A stretch of 64,000 bases of DNA from Centrapalus pauciflorus (taxonomy: Eukaryota > Streptophyta > Magnoliopsida > Asterales > Asteraceae): assembly GCA_020465985.1 (NCBI GenBank), contig JAANYP010004787.1, positions 235,823 through 299,822 of the forward strand. Direction: 5' to 3'. Under the pieces are notes generated by a model that had not been told where the DNA came from, ran no database searches, and saw only the letters and a program-made list of their open reading frames with translations. This document shows positions 47,793-61,804 of this stretch, in pieces. Position 1 is the stretch's first letter. Every line of letters starts with the position of its first letter. A program made the translations under genes and the position numbers.

Positions 47793-50700
47793 ATGTCTAC
47801 GTGGCAAGTCTTCTCCGACGCCAATAACAATTTTCGGTGGCAATGCTCTCACATCAACCTAACAAGGGAACCACAGAAAGTCCCAATCGATAAACCTAGC
47901 TCTCCTCATCATCTTCCTTCTATCGCCGACGTATTGGTTCAAGGTATCATCTTCAAATCGTGATTCACATCTAAAAATCTTATATTTGCTAATTAAGTTT
48001 GGCGGCATATAATAAGAGGAAAATGATAGGAGTTTAGTTTGCAATATTTTTCATACGAATAGGATGAATATGAAACAATGAATTGATACATGTGAAATTG
48101 GACAAACACAAGCATATCTATGTAAATTGGTGTTTGTTAAATCTGAGAGTCAATTCAAGCATGTGTATATGGGTACTGAGTATTGAGTTGAGTTGTTAAA
48201 GGTTTGTAAAATAATGAAACAAACACACAGGGTACATTGTTTAGTAACAGGGTACTGGTTATTTCAAAACAGGATATTCAAAGCTAGATAACAATCAAAC
48301 TGGTGGAATTAAGACTCCTCCTCCGACTTTTCAAACTGGATTGGGAAATCCGGTTGCTGTGAAACAATCTTCCTTGGGGAAAGCATCATCTATTATTGGA
48401 GATCAAGATGATGGAGCCACTGTTATTTCTAAATCAGGATTTTCGAAGCTATGTGAGAACCAAAACGATGGAATTGAGACCGCTCCAGCATTCAGAACTG
48501 GATTAGGGAGACCAGTTGTTGTGAAGCAATCTTCCTTACTGAAAGCATCATCTATTCTTGGAGATCAAGAAAATTCCAGGACTGGATATTCAAAGCTATA
48601 TGAAACTGAGACCCCTCTGATGTTCCAAACTGGATTGGGGAAACCAGTTGTCCTGACACAAGCTTCCATAGCTAAAGCATCATCTATTCTTGGAGATCAA
48701 GATTATACAGGTGATTTTGTTCTAAACTTCTCTTTCTGATTTATCAGTGCCATGCTAATGAGTATACTTGATGAAAATTGATCCTAGATTCCTAGTAAGA
48801 ATCATTTAAATGAAATTCAGTACCGAGTGATGAAGTATTAGTTGTTTTGAAGCAGGATGTTTGAATCTAGAGGATAATTCTAAACTAATTGGCACCCCCT
48901 TCACATTTGGGACTGGATTGGGGGAAATTGGTCTATAAAGCAGTCTTTCATGGCAAAAGCACTATATATGTTCGGAAAACAAGACAATGATCCTTTTATA
49001 GACACTGTTCTATTGTCTATTTATTTAACTTCCCAAACAATAGTATGGAAGCTTCTCCAGACACTTCTAAAGCCCACAAGTCTTGTTGCACTTGGCTTGT
49101 CTTACAAAATTTTACAATATTCCCCAATTAAGGAAAACAGTGCTGCCTGTAAAAAGGTGATGAAAACTGATAGGTGAACTACCTTGAAATTGTAGTTTCT
49201 ATTTTCTTTGCTATAACTCCAATAAAGAGACGGAAAGTGACACCTTGGTTATGGCAGATTATGATATATCAGAAAGTAATTGTGTTAGCTTGATATTTTT
49301 TCTAGTATGAATCAATGTTATACAATTTTGTTCATATAACGCTGGACATGTATGGTCAGCAGGTTACTTGACGACCTTGTAGCATGGGAAAAGGATATTT
49401 ATGTTGCTCACATCCAAATGGTTTGAAATTTAAGTATCTGAAATTGGTCTCAAGGAGTACTAACTTTTGTGGTTGGGATTTGTAATGGGGAAAAATGAAG
49501 TTTCCAATATGCATATGTTTCATTGGTTTTTACTAGTACAGAAAGAGATATAGTTATTTTAATTATAATATACAATCTAGGATCTATCTTACTACATACA
49601 TGTTCAATTGTAGATAGAAAAATTTGAGTACTAGTATATTAAAAATCAGTGTTCGTCTAGGTGGTAGAAGGCGTAAATGGATTGATTTAACCAAAATTGT
49701 TCAAGGTCAAATAAAATAATTTTATCATATGAATATGAATACTCATCAAACTATACTGAGTGCTGGAGTCTTTTTTGTTTTGGAACAGAATGTTTAAAGG
49801 TAATTAAACATAAAGATGATCAAGCTAAGACCTCTTTGACGTTTCAGACTGGATCAGGGAATTTGGTTGTGACAAGAAAGTCTTCCTTAGAAAAGGCGTT
49901 ATCTATTCTTGGAGATCAAGATGATGACGCCTTTTCAGGTAACCCTCCACTTTTTCTCTTTTGCCTAAGGTCACACGGTGTTGCTTTTATCAATATAATG
50001 TATGGAATTGACAGATATAATACAGCCTTAGCAATTTGATAATGATACTCGATGCTAACATTCCACCACAGCTGCAAAAGTGACGGTAAAAGCAAAGATT
50101 AGGCATAAGACAGGAGTATGCAAAGAGAACATAATATAATCTTATTGAGGAGTCTTGTTTTTCTGACTTAATATGCTTCAATTGTTCTTGTCCAGCTCGA
50201 CATACATGTAATTAAAGTTAGCTCAGAATCTTTGGAAAAGGGAAAGAATATGTATATGACTCATTAGAATTTTTGCTTATCAACACCATGATTTTTGTTC
50301 CTGCAATCGTAGCTTAGCATTCAGTGACACAGAAAACTTTGTGGAGGTCCCGGGATCAAACCCTAGCACATGCCCCTTGACTTTGGGTTATGTGATTTAC
50401 ACCTGTTTGCATTTGTACTTTTGTTATATATATTATTTATAATATGACAGATCGGGCAGGTGGATCAGCTGGTAGAGATGATGGAACCAGTTGCTTGAGT
50501 TCAATGTTCCAAACAGGATCAGGGAAAACTGTAAGCATATGCTCAAAAGATCTCATCAAAGCAAGAACATTGTTAGGATTGGAAGAAAATTCTGATCATG
50601 ATGAAGCTTCCAAAGGCCTTGAACAATCAAGAAAACATGCAAATGCAGGTAAATTCCTCACCTGTTAATCTTCTTTAAGTTTCTTGCTGCAAGTGTGGAG

Positions 50701-53700
50701 ACTAGTTGACAATTTCAAGATGTTAGAGGTCTGTTCTACTTCCAAAAATCAAATTTCAGTGTGTATATGTAGGTGAAATCGAGGATGTTGCTCGAGGTTC
50801 TGTTCGTTCTGTTTCTAGACCGCCACCTATCAAGTTTCACACAGCTGGTGGAAGATCTGTAAAAGTTTCCAGTGATGCCTTGAAACGAGCAAGACATCTT
50901 CTAGGAGATCCTGACTTGGGGAATTTTTTAAAGGATGGAGATGCAGGCTATCCTGTATGTTCATCCCGTAAGAATGGTAGCTCCAGGGACTATATGCTGA
51001 ACAAAGAAAATAATGCATGTACTTTTTTCAGTGATGATATTCCAAAAGCAAAACAAATGTCTAAAAGCTTTATTTCCCCAGCAAGATCAGCTTTGTCTGA
51101 TCAGAAAAATGCAGTCAGGTTAGAGCATATAGATGTGAGAAGTAATTTGATCAAAGAGTTTGATGCGACAGAACAAGATATCACCATCAAGCAGTCAGAG
51201 GATACACCCTGTTCTTTAGCACCTTCAACAGAAAATACACCTCATGCTGTTGAGGGAGTAAGATGGGCCTTGGTCAACAATGGTTGCACTTCAGGTGTGC
51301 GAAAGCCCATGAATGGGCCATTGGTGGATATTTCAAATACTTTTGTTTTGAATAGCACTGACCATGAACAAGTCACTGGAGAAAAGAGGAAATTATCAAG
51401 TCGAAAATATACATCTCCATTCAAGAAGCCTCGCAATTCCAAATTTATCCCTCCATTGAATAAAAAGTCAGCAGTAGTTCCTAAAGGTAAACAATTCTGA
51501 AAATTTGTTCTTAAAATTTTGCTTCTGAGGATATTAAGCATTTTTTTTGGCATTAGGTAGTACAATGGCCATAAAGTCAGAAGGATCATGCTGCAAAAGA
51601 AGTGTTTCTACTCGATACCCATTTCTGTTTTCTCGCAAGTACGTCAAGGAGTACTTTGAAGAGCCTCCATCCTTTCAGAACATGGTTAGTAGACCATAAC
51701 CACATTTTTGCAATTTGGATACAGGTTTTCATTTCATCTGTTGACAGTTTGTAATGCATTAATATCACTAGTTCGGGAACTTGCCTGAATGGTTAAGGAA
51801 GATAAATTCAGAGAATGCAGACAAACACATGCTAGAGGATGGATCTGGTTTAAAACGCATTGGTGTGGATTTCTTCTTTCAAAAGCTGGCTCAATCAGGA
51901 TGTTCAACTGTTTCGAAAAAGTAAGTAATGGCTACATATCCACAACTATGTAATATGGTGAAGATTCATTTTTATGGGATTAGAACTTGAAGGTGAATTG
52001 AATGCATTCAGGATGTGGATTTTATGAAAAGAGTGTCAACAGTGATGTTGCCATGGTACATGTCTAAAATGAGGATACTCAAATTCTGGTAGTAAAAAGG
52101 ATTGAAGTTAGTATACTCATGTGATGATCATTTTGCAAGGTGTATACAGTTGCTACACATCAAATACATAAGTTAATGCCCAAAAAAAATAGTATTTTTG
52201 TATGCATATAAACTACCCATCTCGTGTTCTATTGTCTCTAGGCACTATATCGTAGATGTCCAATATCACTTACTATTAAACATTTTCCTAAAAAGAGTTT
52301 CTTGACTTCCGGATAAAGGGAGCTATTATATCCATCAATGTGCATGTCGTGAATGTAAGTTTTCTATTTATCAAGGTGGATTGCAAATCACTACAAATGG
52401 ATTGTCTGGAAACTTGCATGTTACGAGAGATGTTATCCTTCTAAATTCTTTGGGAAACTTTTGACTGCTTCCAATGTGATGGAGGAATTGAAATACAGGT
52501 ACTTGCAACTTCTCTGATTAGGTTTCTTATTGGCTGACAGACCCTCTTCAACTTCAAAATTTGTATGAATAATTTTTATAAGAATAGTTATGACTAGTTC
52601 TTATAAAGATGTGAGGATGGGTTTAATGTGAAAAGGTAAATTGATTTAATATCAAAATGTGCACTTTGGAATGACTCAGAAGTCGGACGTCGGATCTTTT
52701 CATGGAGTAGAAAGAATGAAAAAAAAAAACTGGAGGTTTTTTTTGGTTAAACTGGCATTCCTGCTATTGCCTCTCTGATATGCTATTTATGTCCTATAGA
52801 TATGAGAGAGAAATTAACAATGGTCACAGATCAGCTCTGAAAAGAATTTTGGAGGGAGATGCTCCCCCTTCTTCTCCTTTGATACTTTGCATAGCATCCA
52901 TACAGTATTGTAAAGCAGAACCAGATACAGAGGCTCTTCCTACGTCAAATGCTATCAAAAGTTCTATAGTTACAAGCATCGAACTAACAGATGGATGGTA
53001 AAGAGAAATTAAGATTTTAGATTCGAATATGTTCTTCTTGTGAGGATGATTGATATCTTCGTCTTCTAGGTACTCAGTGAAAGGTCTCTTGGATGAATTA
53101 CTTTTAAAGCAACTTATTGGTGGAAAATTGTTTGTGGGACAAAAACTTAGGGTACTTGATATTCACCTAAATAGAATGTTCTTTTTAAATGGCATTTTTT
53201 CCCTTACAATCCATATGTACTAACCATTCGTCATTGTTCGGAGATCTGTGGAGCTGGTTTATGTGGTTGGAATGCACCTGTCTCACCCCTTGAGGTCAGT
53301 GCCGCATTAATGTTTGAGCCTTAACCATGTTCATACTTGTTGTAACCAATATCTGTTTTTATACGACTTTCTTTAACTAGGCATCAACGATGATTAGCTT
53401 ATGCTTGCACATCAATGGGACTTATAGAGCCCACTGGGCTGACCGTTTGGGATTCTGTAAGAATTAATTACATGTATATGCAGTATTTGCTTTTACAAGA
53501 TGTCCAATTTTAGATGATTGACCATCTTCTCTTCTTCTGTTCACATGATTGATTGCGTTGCTGTTTTTCTAGGTAAAAGTGGCTGTGCTCCATTAGCATT
53601 TAAGTGCATTAAAGGTTCTGGAGGGGTAGTTCCCATTACATTAGTTGGAGTCACTCGGATATACCCTACTTTGTACAGGGAAAGGTATGCTGAAGCTAAT

Positions 53701-56700
53701 ATAAGATACCCGACTATCTACTCTAGTTATAATGTTTAGCTCTTGTTGCTCACTTTCAGGCTAAGTGATGGGGGCTTCGTGATTAGATCTGAGAGGATGG
53801 AAAGCAAAAAAGTGCAATTGTATGACCACAGGTAAGATCTAGTCCATCAATTACTATGTATGCATGTTTTCCTAATTAATGAGGACTTCTCCATCATTAT
53901 TTTGTGAATCCTACATTCACTAGCATTACTGACCTTTCCTCGATGCCTTGATGAGCTGTATTATGGCTAACTTGTATTTGCTTATGAAAACACCAGTTCA
54001 TCTAAACTAGTCTATCTCAGTATAATTTTCGGTCTATGTTGTTAAAATGGTTAAGATATGGGTAGGGTTTGATTATCAAATCATATTTGTTGGGACAATT
54101 TTCCAATTGCCGGATCATCTTGTGAACTGGTATTGTTTGGTACTCATGCGATCATTGCTATCCTTGTTTATCGTCGTTCGAAAGTTGGGCTTATATGGAC
54201 ATTTTCTTTAAAACTATTACATGATTGCCGATAACTGTATTGCGGTTCACTGGAAATTATTGCATACTCTTTGTGATCAAAATGATGAGACAGTTTTGGT
54301 TATGATGTCAAATATGATCCTGATTCAAATAACCTTTGTGATCATCTGCATCTGCACCTGCATTTATTGTTTTGTTGGTTGAGCACAAAATTAGGTTTGC
54401 ATATCTTACTGAGTTGGAAAGCAGATTTTAAAAACTGTAAGTTGAGAGTCAGAACTTCAGCCTAGTAAAGAAGTGGTAAATATCCATCTCTGAGCTGGCA
54501 AGGAGATGGTCTTCTTAAGTACTTTTCTGAGCAATTTGGCAAGAAGAAACAACATAGTTAGCAACTTAGCATGCAACTCTGCTTGCAAGGAATCCAATAT
54601 TTCATTCCAGGACCAACTTTGGAAGATGGTGCCTGGTGTGTGGAAATAATTCTGGAGCTAATAATCCAGATGAATGTTCACTATTGCTAGTTGTTATCTT
54701 TCTGGTGTCTGCTAAGATGAACATGTTCATTTTTTGGTTGTTGAATTACCTCCCTAGATTGTTGATGGTTGCAAATGTTTATATTGTAACATATTTACAT
54801 TTCTAAGAAGGCTCCCTTTTCCTGCAATTATATTGTGTGTATGTCAGTAGGCGACCGTTAATCCAAGCTCAATATATTTGCATCTAGTTGATTAGTGTTA
54901 GACTTGGATATATTGGACAATATGTCGTTGCTATGAAATTTTCTAAGGTCTTCACTAGAATTTGTCTTTGTTTGACCCACTTTACATAAGTTATTCCTCT
55001 TTTGATGAATGAAATAGATTTTCTGGTTTCTCCTTTAGACATTTATTTGCAAAATGCACCAGGGAAAGATTTTAAAAACATCTCCCTACCGCTGTAGAAC
55101 TACGTAGCAACAACATGTGGAAATAAAAAGGAAAATTTAGATTGTTTCACGTGTGATCTTCTAGGCTCTATGTTTCTGACTCAATTCAGGTTTTGGTTTT
55201 TGAGCTATATGTTTGCTTGGGACATTCCTTGCCATCTTAATAACACCATCGCGCCTTTGATAAGAAAATACATCTGTTCACCTATTTTGTGGCCATTTTC
55301 GTTATTCAAGTTTTTGAACTCATGATCTCCAAATAGCTGTTAATCATTGTTGAGAGTTTTATGCTTGACTATCTTGTAGACGTTCAAGCATTGTGGAAGG
55401 TGTTATGTCCGAGTTTCAAAGAGGAGTCAAAAGTTTCCAAATTGATGAAGAGCAAAATACTGGCGATGAAGGGGAGAAGATCTCACGGCTACTAGAAAAA
55501 GCTGCAGAACCAGAAGTTATAATTGCTGAGATGAGTTCAGAACAATTAAGTTCATTTACTACTTATCAGGAAAAAATTGAGGTAATCGCTCACCTTTGAT
55601 TAATACACTGTTAAAATAAAATCCAGCTTTAATGGCTCTGGCTTTTTTTGGTAGGCAACTAGACAGTCAGAGATGCAAAAATCAATTGAAATTGCATTAA
55701 TGGAAGCCGGACTAAGTAGGAGGGAAGTCAACACCTTTATGAGGGTGAGAGTGATTGGTTTAACTAGTAGAAGCTGCATTCAGAAAAGCTCCCCACAGCA
55801 GGGATTGATAACAATCTGGAACCCAACTGAGAAGCAGGTAAATTGTGTTTTTAGTTAATTCTACCCCTTTCCATGCTTTAACCGACAGACTGCTTCATCC
55901 TTTTTATATCACTTCCAAGAAAGTAAAGGATTAATTTTGTTTTTAGCAACCAACTCTTTCAGATGTCCCTAAAAGTACTTTTTGGTTCAATTATATGAAA
56001 TTATAAAGGGCTTTAGAGTAGCCTGAGATTGTTGCTACATAAATAACATTAGTAAAAAACAAAGCAAACTAAATTCCATGTAACTGGAAACTACTAAGTT
56101 TCAAGGACTTGATGTATAAGAAAAGGGTTTTGGGACTCTAGTACACATTTGACATGTTTGTTGTTCTAGACTTGGAGTCCCATACTATTAATGAAAGTCC
56201 GTGATTGGATAAATGAATACAACAATAACACACTGTAATGACCGTACTGTAGATTTTAGCGGTAGCTGGAAATTTCTGACGTTGAAAACTCATTGTTGTT
56301 GCAGCAATCAGTGTTGGTTGAGGGGCAAGCGTATGCTGTTTCCGGTCTTATACCAATTAACTCTGATACAGATACTATTTATCTACGTTCGAGTGGATCT
56401 GCAGCCAAATGGCAGTCATTATCTATGTCCACGACGGAACAGTTTCAGTAAGTTCAAATGTATTTATTTTTTTCATAATGGGATGAATTATTTCCTCTCA
56501 GGCAAACAAATTTTTTTCTTTTAGGACGTTCTTCCATCCTCGGAAACCAGTCTCCTTATCAAAAATGGGTGAAGTTCCTCTCTCCAGGTAACTTCCTTTA
56601 AGTGCATACATAATTGATGCTGTCTCATGATAACTGCAAGTAAATGAAGTCAAGTATGCAATTTTTCATGATTGTCAGTGAATTTGATGTCGCTGCATTC

Positions 56701-57479
56701 GTTATCTATGTGGGCGAGGTGCATAAATCTGCTCATCAGAAGAAGCAATGGGTTTTTGTGGCAGATGGCAGTATTTCTCTATCACATCCACAGGAACTGT
56801 CAGATGCTTTGCTTGCCATCAGCTTCTGTTCACCATCGGTTGACTGTGATTCAATTATACCAATCAACTACAACCTTGTCGGATCAACGGTATGTGCATG
56901 ATGGTGATTAACATCAAATGTGGTGACAGCGATTATTTTTTATAAGGCCTGACTAATAATGTCTCATATTCCCAAGATAATTATGGTTATAATTCCATAG
57001 CATAATCTATTAATAAACTCTGAATTTTCTAAACCCCATGGCCTAACAGATGCGTACTCGTCACATACAAAATACTAATGCCATTAAACGTTTCGAGCCA
57101 GTTTGGCATTGTTGAATCAAATTATTAGTCTTCTTCTGCAAGCAACTGATGTCAGTTTCTGCTGCAGGTTGGCTTTTGTAATCTCATTAAGTGCGCCAAG
57201 GACCAAGTGAATCATATATGGGTGGCTGAAGCAACTGAAAACTCTACATACTTTTTAAGTTATGATGGTGCTAATTCCAAACACTTGAAGGATGCAGCTA
57301 CTTCTGCTAATCGATGGGCAAAAGCATCTTCCCTAGTATGCATTTTAATACTTCCGTGATCATGATAAAAGTACATTAAAAGTTGCATTCTTAGTGGATC
57401 TTAAATCTCTTATTTCTTAATGCAGATGGTTGAGAAGCTAAAGGCAAAAATATCATCTATTGTTGCCAAAAAGGTATAG
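47793..57479 (+). CDS. BRCA2: BRCA2 homologue, recombination mediator, 21 exons
   Basis: Exons read: 47793-47943, 48273-48710, 49789-49938, 50451-50648, 50773-51486, 51557-51684, 51772-51920, 52376-52498, 52800-52997, 53070-53151, 53244-53294, 53381-53456, 53573-53684, 53760-53831, 55380-55581, 55655-55837, 56305-56447, 56525-56587, 56679-56889, 57168-57335, 57426-57479. All introns are GT...AG. The sum, 3,666 nt, is divisible by three (1,221 residues; the Arabidopsis proteins are near 1,150). The start MSTWQVFSDANNNFRW matches plant BRCA2. Six BRC repeats follow (three in exon 2, one each in exons 3-5), then the helical domain (WIANHYKWIVWKLACYE, LKYRYEREIN) and OB folds (ELTDGWYSV, YRAHWADRLGFC, TRIYPTLYRER, QWVFVADGS). 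BRCA2 loads RAD51/DMC1 onto ssDNA in the nucleus. The intron at 53832-55379 is long and holds nothing recognised. The last exon could instead splice at AAG|GTATAG. Confidence 0.93.
48856..48999 (+). pseudogene. Decayed BRC exon inside BRCA2 intron
   Basis: After an intact acceptor (AAGCAG) the phase-1 reading gives CLNLEDNSKLIGTPFTFGTGL, then GEIGL and a stop. A one-base shift restores QSFMAKALYMFGKQDNDPF, which aligns with the BRC units of the flanking exons (FQTG...KQSSL.KASSILGDQDD). Where its siblings end in CAG|GT this copy has ATAGACAC, so the donor is lost too. It is an exon duplicate related to 49789-49938 that died by an indel and donor loss. Because the exon is phase 1-1, skipping it keeps the frame. 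Confidence 0.8.
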
Positions 57480-59201
57480 CCTCTTTTCACATTCCCATGA
57501 AATCATGTAGATGGAACCATCTAAAACAAAGAAAAAAGATATAAATAAATAAAACTTCGAATGTCTTGCTGCTTTCACTAACAAAAGCGTTACATCATGC
57601 AGTAGTCAGAGGAGTAAATTGCAAGATCCAGCCAGTTGGCTGTTTTTTGCATTTCTGGTCACTATGCATGGTTCAAGGCATCTTTAAACGTCCAACATCT
57701 TGCGCTTTGATGCTTTCTGAACCCTGCAAATGAGCTACTTCTAAATGGGCATACTCGAAGATCAGTCCCTGAAACATGCACCAAAGGAACTGACTCTGCA
57801 AATATTTTGTACAGTATATATAAGCAGTGATGTACATAAAAAGGAATTTTTCATTTTACAAATCATTTCTTTGTTATGTAAGCATTTTTTACTGGCATAA
57901 ATGTAACAACTCAACCTTGAGAACCAAAAAAATCCCAAGGGTATTGATAACGGTTTTATTGGTTTATCATAGGTCTTCAATAGGCCGTATTTGTTTATTT
58001 TTTTCTCCCTTGGTAACTAGTGTCATTCCTCTTATCCTTGTTAGATCAAGTTTTTAGTGTATTTGATGAAGTTTCAAGTTCGTAACAAGCTACTAAATAA
58101 TTTTGTCTATTTCATCGACTCAAGGTTAATATTCAGTAATTATTGACTAAAATATAATTTTGTGTATTTGGCTTTGATCCAACTTACATCAGATTGATAG
58201 AATTTTAGTATAACAAAATGATATTTTATCCTTTCAATAATTACAGTTTAAAACTATTATATAATATAGTTATGTTCTTTGATGTCCATTTAATAATTTT
58301 AAGGCTAAAACAGGTCTATTTTACTGAACATTTTTATGAAATAAAAACAAATACTACAACTTAATTTAATTTTATCAACCATACAAAATGTGTAACTTTG
58401 AATATTCACAGGTCAAGAACCAAGATATAGGCTAATGACGTAACATGCATATTGTACCAACTTGTTATTTCAAAATTTTTAACAATAATGTCAGAAAAAT
58501 ATAATTTTATTGCATTGTAAATACCAAATATTTCATGAAGTTTAATTTAGAGAAAAATATATATTGTATTAATTAAAATGTAAACTTTTAAAGATTACTC
58601 ACTGATGTAATATAAGATATTATTGTCATTTTTTAATATATTTTCAACGATTAACTTTTTGATGTTTATATACAAAGTTATTATAAAATGTAGCTTCTTT
58701 TCTTGATTGATATAAAACTCATAAAAAGACATAACAGATCATATGATAAGAAAGAGTTGGCGTCACGTACTATTTATGATAAGAATTAAAAAAGCATTGG
58801 AATATTTCATAAAATGGTTTATTACGAAAAAAACCAACGTTTTTCATGTTTTTTAATTTGAAGACTTTTATAAAGAAAAAAAAAACATGTAAGGACGAAA
58901 ACGTAAAAACCATGTTTATTTATTTCATAATAAACCATTCATAAAATTCAAAAAGTAATATCTGAATAATAAATTTGGAATATGAAATTTTTGATGAAAT
59001 TGGAGGGAGTATGAAGTTGGTGACTGCTGAAAACTCGCAGAAATATGCCAACAATTTACAATCTCTCTATTTTCCACCAAATAATCAACCCTCTCTCTCA
59101 AAACTTGGGGGAAATCAAATCGAGAGAGAGATCGAGCTCCAGCTCCTCCGATCAATCCCATCACCTAAATACCATAATCATATTTACAGCAGCAACAAAA
59201 C
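57480..59201. other. BRCA2 3' flank and intergenic DNA
   Basis: AT-rich with no gene recognised. The right 200 bp should hold the 5' UTR and promoter of the DUF538 gene. Confidence 0.5.
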
Positions 59202-61578
59202 ATGGATCAGATTATGGGCTATTGGTTTAGTAACAAAGCCGGCCAAGAAATGAATAACGTCCAAAAGGATATCAACGTAAGGTTTATATTTGAAACTTTT
59301 GATTTTTATTTTTACGATATGATCAATTTAAAATAAGAAGCATGATTGTATTTACCATTTTGGTTCAAAATTGGGGGTGGCTAGCCTAGTTATTTATGTG
59401 TTTCGTGTGATGTTTGTTATCAAGCATGAATGATTAAATATGGAATGTGATTGCATGTATTGGTTGATCGATATTCATTCATTTAATGGTAACCATGAAA
59501 TTCATCAATGTATTGAATTGTGGATGAATTTGCTACCTTAGAGGCTTAGAAGATTATTATGAGGAAAGAATAGATGGTTAATTCTTGTGACTCGTGAACC
59601 GTTCAACTTGTCAAAGCTGAATGAATTCTGGAAATTTTAGACTAGAAATTAAAAAAAAATCTTTAATAGATTGCATGATTGTTGGACTAATGTTGGTGTT
59701 AAAATCGCTAGAGAAATTATAGCAATTTCTTATCTGAAAGGAAATCAGGTTTATCCTCAACAAAGGTCTTTCTGGATTAATCTGATAAATGAATATTAAA
59801 ATCAGATTATTTAAGTTTGGACATGGGTGACAATCATTTTCTTTTGTGATTGATATGATTGTTATTTGGCCCCAAGAGACACCTGCCATATATGTAAAAT
59901 TTGATCATCCAGACCACCGAATCTTCTCCTTAGTTCAGAAGGGACAAAGAAAATATAACAATCATAGCGATAGATTTCTAGGCATGGTTTACTCGGTAAT
60001 CATTCGTGGCACGTTCTTGTATAATGTTTGTGAGAAGATGTAATTCTGAGAAAAAGAAACAGGACAGCTGCCTTAAATACTGAAATATTGTTTCTTTTTG
60101 GCTTAGGATGTGCCAAAAAATATTAAAGGAGGAGCAAAAAAGTTGGTCACTTCAGTGACAGGTTTGTCTTACCCATGATGTGTAGCTATTTTTTCCCCTC
60201 ACATTATTTTCAGTGTGTAATATTTTCTTTATTCAATGCTTTCTTAGTTCTTATATTTTTCTTCTAATTTCAAGGAGTAAATATCTTTAAAATCGAATAC
60301 CCACTTTGCTTTATAATGACTATATGGAGTGTGGTTGTCTGTACTCTGTAGTCTTGGGATGAAGAAACAGATAATTTGTGAAATGGGTCATTCTTGTAAT
60401 TGTAGTTAGACAATTAGGTTGTTATCTAGTCACTGTAGTTGTTATACACCATTACTTCAAGTCTTTATTCTATGTTATTCACTTCGATAAGATTTCATTC
60501 CATATCTCCTGTTTTTTATATCATTTCTTTAGTTCTTTAATGGGAGATTTCATGGTCTCAAAAGTTCAATGTAATTCACTTCGATAAGAAAATTCATTCC
60601 ATTCCACCTGTTTTTTCTATCATCTCTTCAGTTCTTTTATGGATATTTCATGGAATCAGAAGTTCAAAGCTTTATTCACATTTGTGATTCACAATGACAA
60701 ATTGTATGGTATCAAAACTTTAGTTGAGAATAGCATCTTTAATCCCTTCACTGACATCAGATTGATAATCTAGGTCTTATGTGAACATTAGGAACACAAA
60801 TATTTACAGTACATAGAGACAAACCATGGAGTGTTTTCTTCAAATAATGAGATGCACCTTCAAAAGATTCATTATTGTTACCAGGAAAGAATAAATGTTG
60901 TGGTTGTTATTCCATACTTGACTCGATCAAAGTAGAAATTGCAAATAGGTTGAACCTTGTGACCACAACCAATGGAATATCACAAGAATTAAAGGATTGG
61001 TTTGATGACTTAATTCAACTGAAAGAACCTTCAATTTCTCGTGACCCAGTCTGTGTTCTATTTAATTAACCGAACGCAAATTCATAATTATCGATATAGT
61101 TCTTCCTTCCTAATTGTTGAGTGATGACTCTTCATGTAATCATGTAGACATCTAGCTAGGTGACATGATCACATATGATCCATGTGTTGTGTTTGGTTTG
61201 GATGCAGAAAAAAAACAGAGGCCACTGGCTGAGGTGCTGCATGACTTCGAGTTACCAGCTGGTATCTTTCCTCGTGAAGCCAAAAAGTACGAATTTGATC
61301 GAGATACAAAAACGCTAACAGTGACACTACCTTCAATCTGTGAAGTAAGTTACCGAGACTCGTCGGTTTTAAGGTTTTCGACGAGTGTGACGTGTCATCT
61401 TGAGAAAGGAAAACTAAGCGAGATAGAAGGGATGAAGACAAAAGTGGTGATATGGGTGAAGGTAACATGCATTGCTGTTGAAGAATCTAAGCTGCTCTTT
61501 ACAGCAGGGTTAGGGAAGACGAGAGAAAAGAAAGTTTATGAAAATGTTAGAGACGGGATACCTGTAGAAAAGTTCTAA
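59202..61578 (+). CDS. DUF538 family protein, three exons
   Basis: Exons 59202-59276, 60107-60161 and 61208-61578, introns GT...AG, total 501 nt (166 residues). The start is MDQIMGYWFSNKAGQEMN. The DUF538 fold occupies the last 120 residues: VLHDFELPAGIFPREAK, KYEFDRDTKTLTVTLPSICE, SSVLRFSTSVTCHLEKGKL, GMKTKVVIWVKVTCI, ending VRDGIPVEKF. From memory this is the At5g01610-type branch (about 170 residues, same MDQI start and ...DKF end). No signal peptide is seen, unlike many other DUF538 members. The biochemical role is not established. Intron 2 (about 1 kb) contains a tandem duplication. Confidence 0.88.
60480..60668 (+). repeat. Tandem duplication in DUF538 gene intron
   Basis: Two diverged copies of a unit of about 95 bp (60480-60570, 60577-60668), each with CACTTCGATAAGA, TTCATTCCA, CCTGTTTTTT and TTTCATGG...TCAAAAGTTCAA-like text. 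Confidence 0.75.
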
Positions 61579-61804
61579 ATAATGCTCCCAATCCCAACTA
61601 ACTCTGTATATATATATACTAAATATTATTATGTAAAAAATGGAAGCGAAAATAACTTCCTATGTAATCTACAAACGAAAAAGAAAATGTAAAAAAGAAA
61701 TAAAAAAAAAAAAAAAATTGCTCAGATGCGCACTTGAATTCGAAGGATCGAATAGGTGTGATGACCCAACATCACATATTGCGCTGATATCTTCATTGCA
61801 AATG
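61579..61804. other. DUF538 gene 3' flank
   Basis: AT-rich with a poly(A) tract near 61705-61718. No further feature seen. Confidence 0.4.

Noticed and set aside
53832..55379. A hidden exon or element in the long BRCA2 intron
   Set aside because: The flanking exons join in phase with expected BRCA2 sequence, and no motif or repeat end was seen inside.
60875..61069. A 64-codon ORF in the DUF538 gene intron
   Set aside because: No recognisable motif, and the reading frame of the gene is complete without it.
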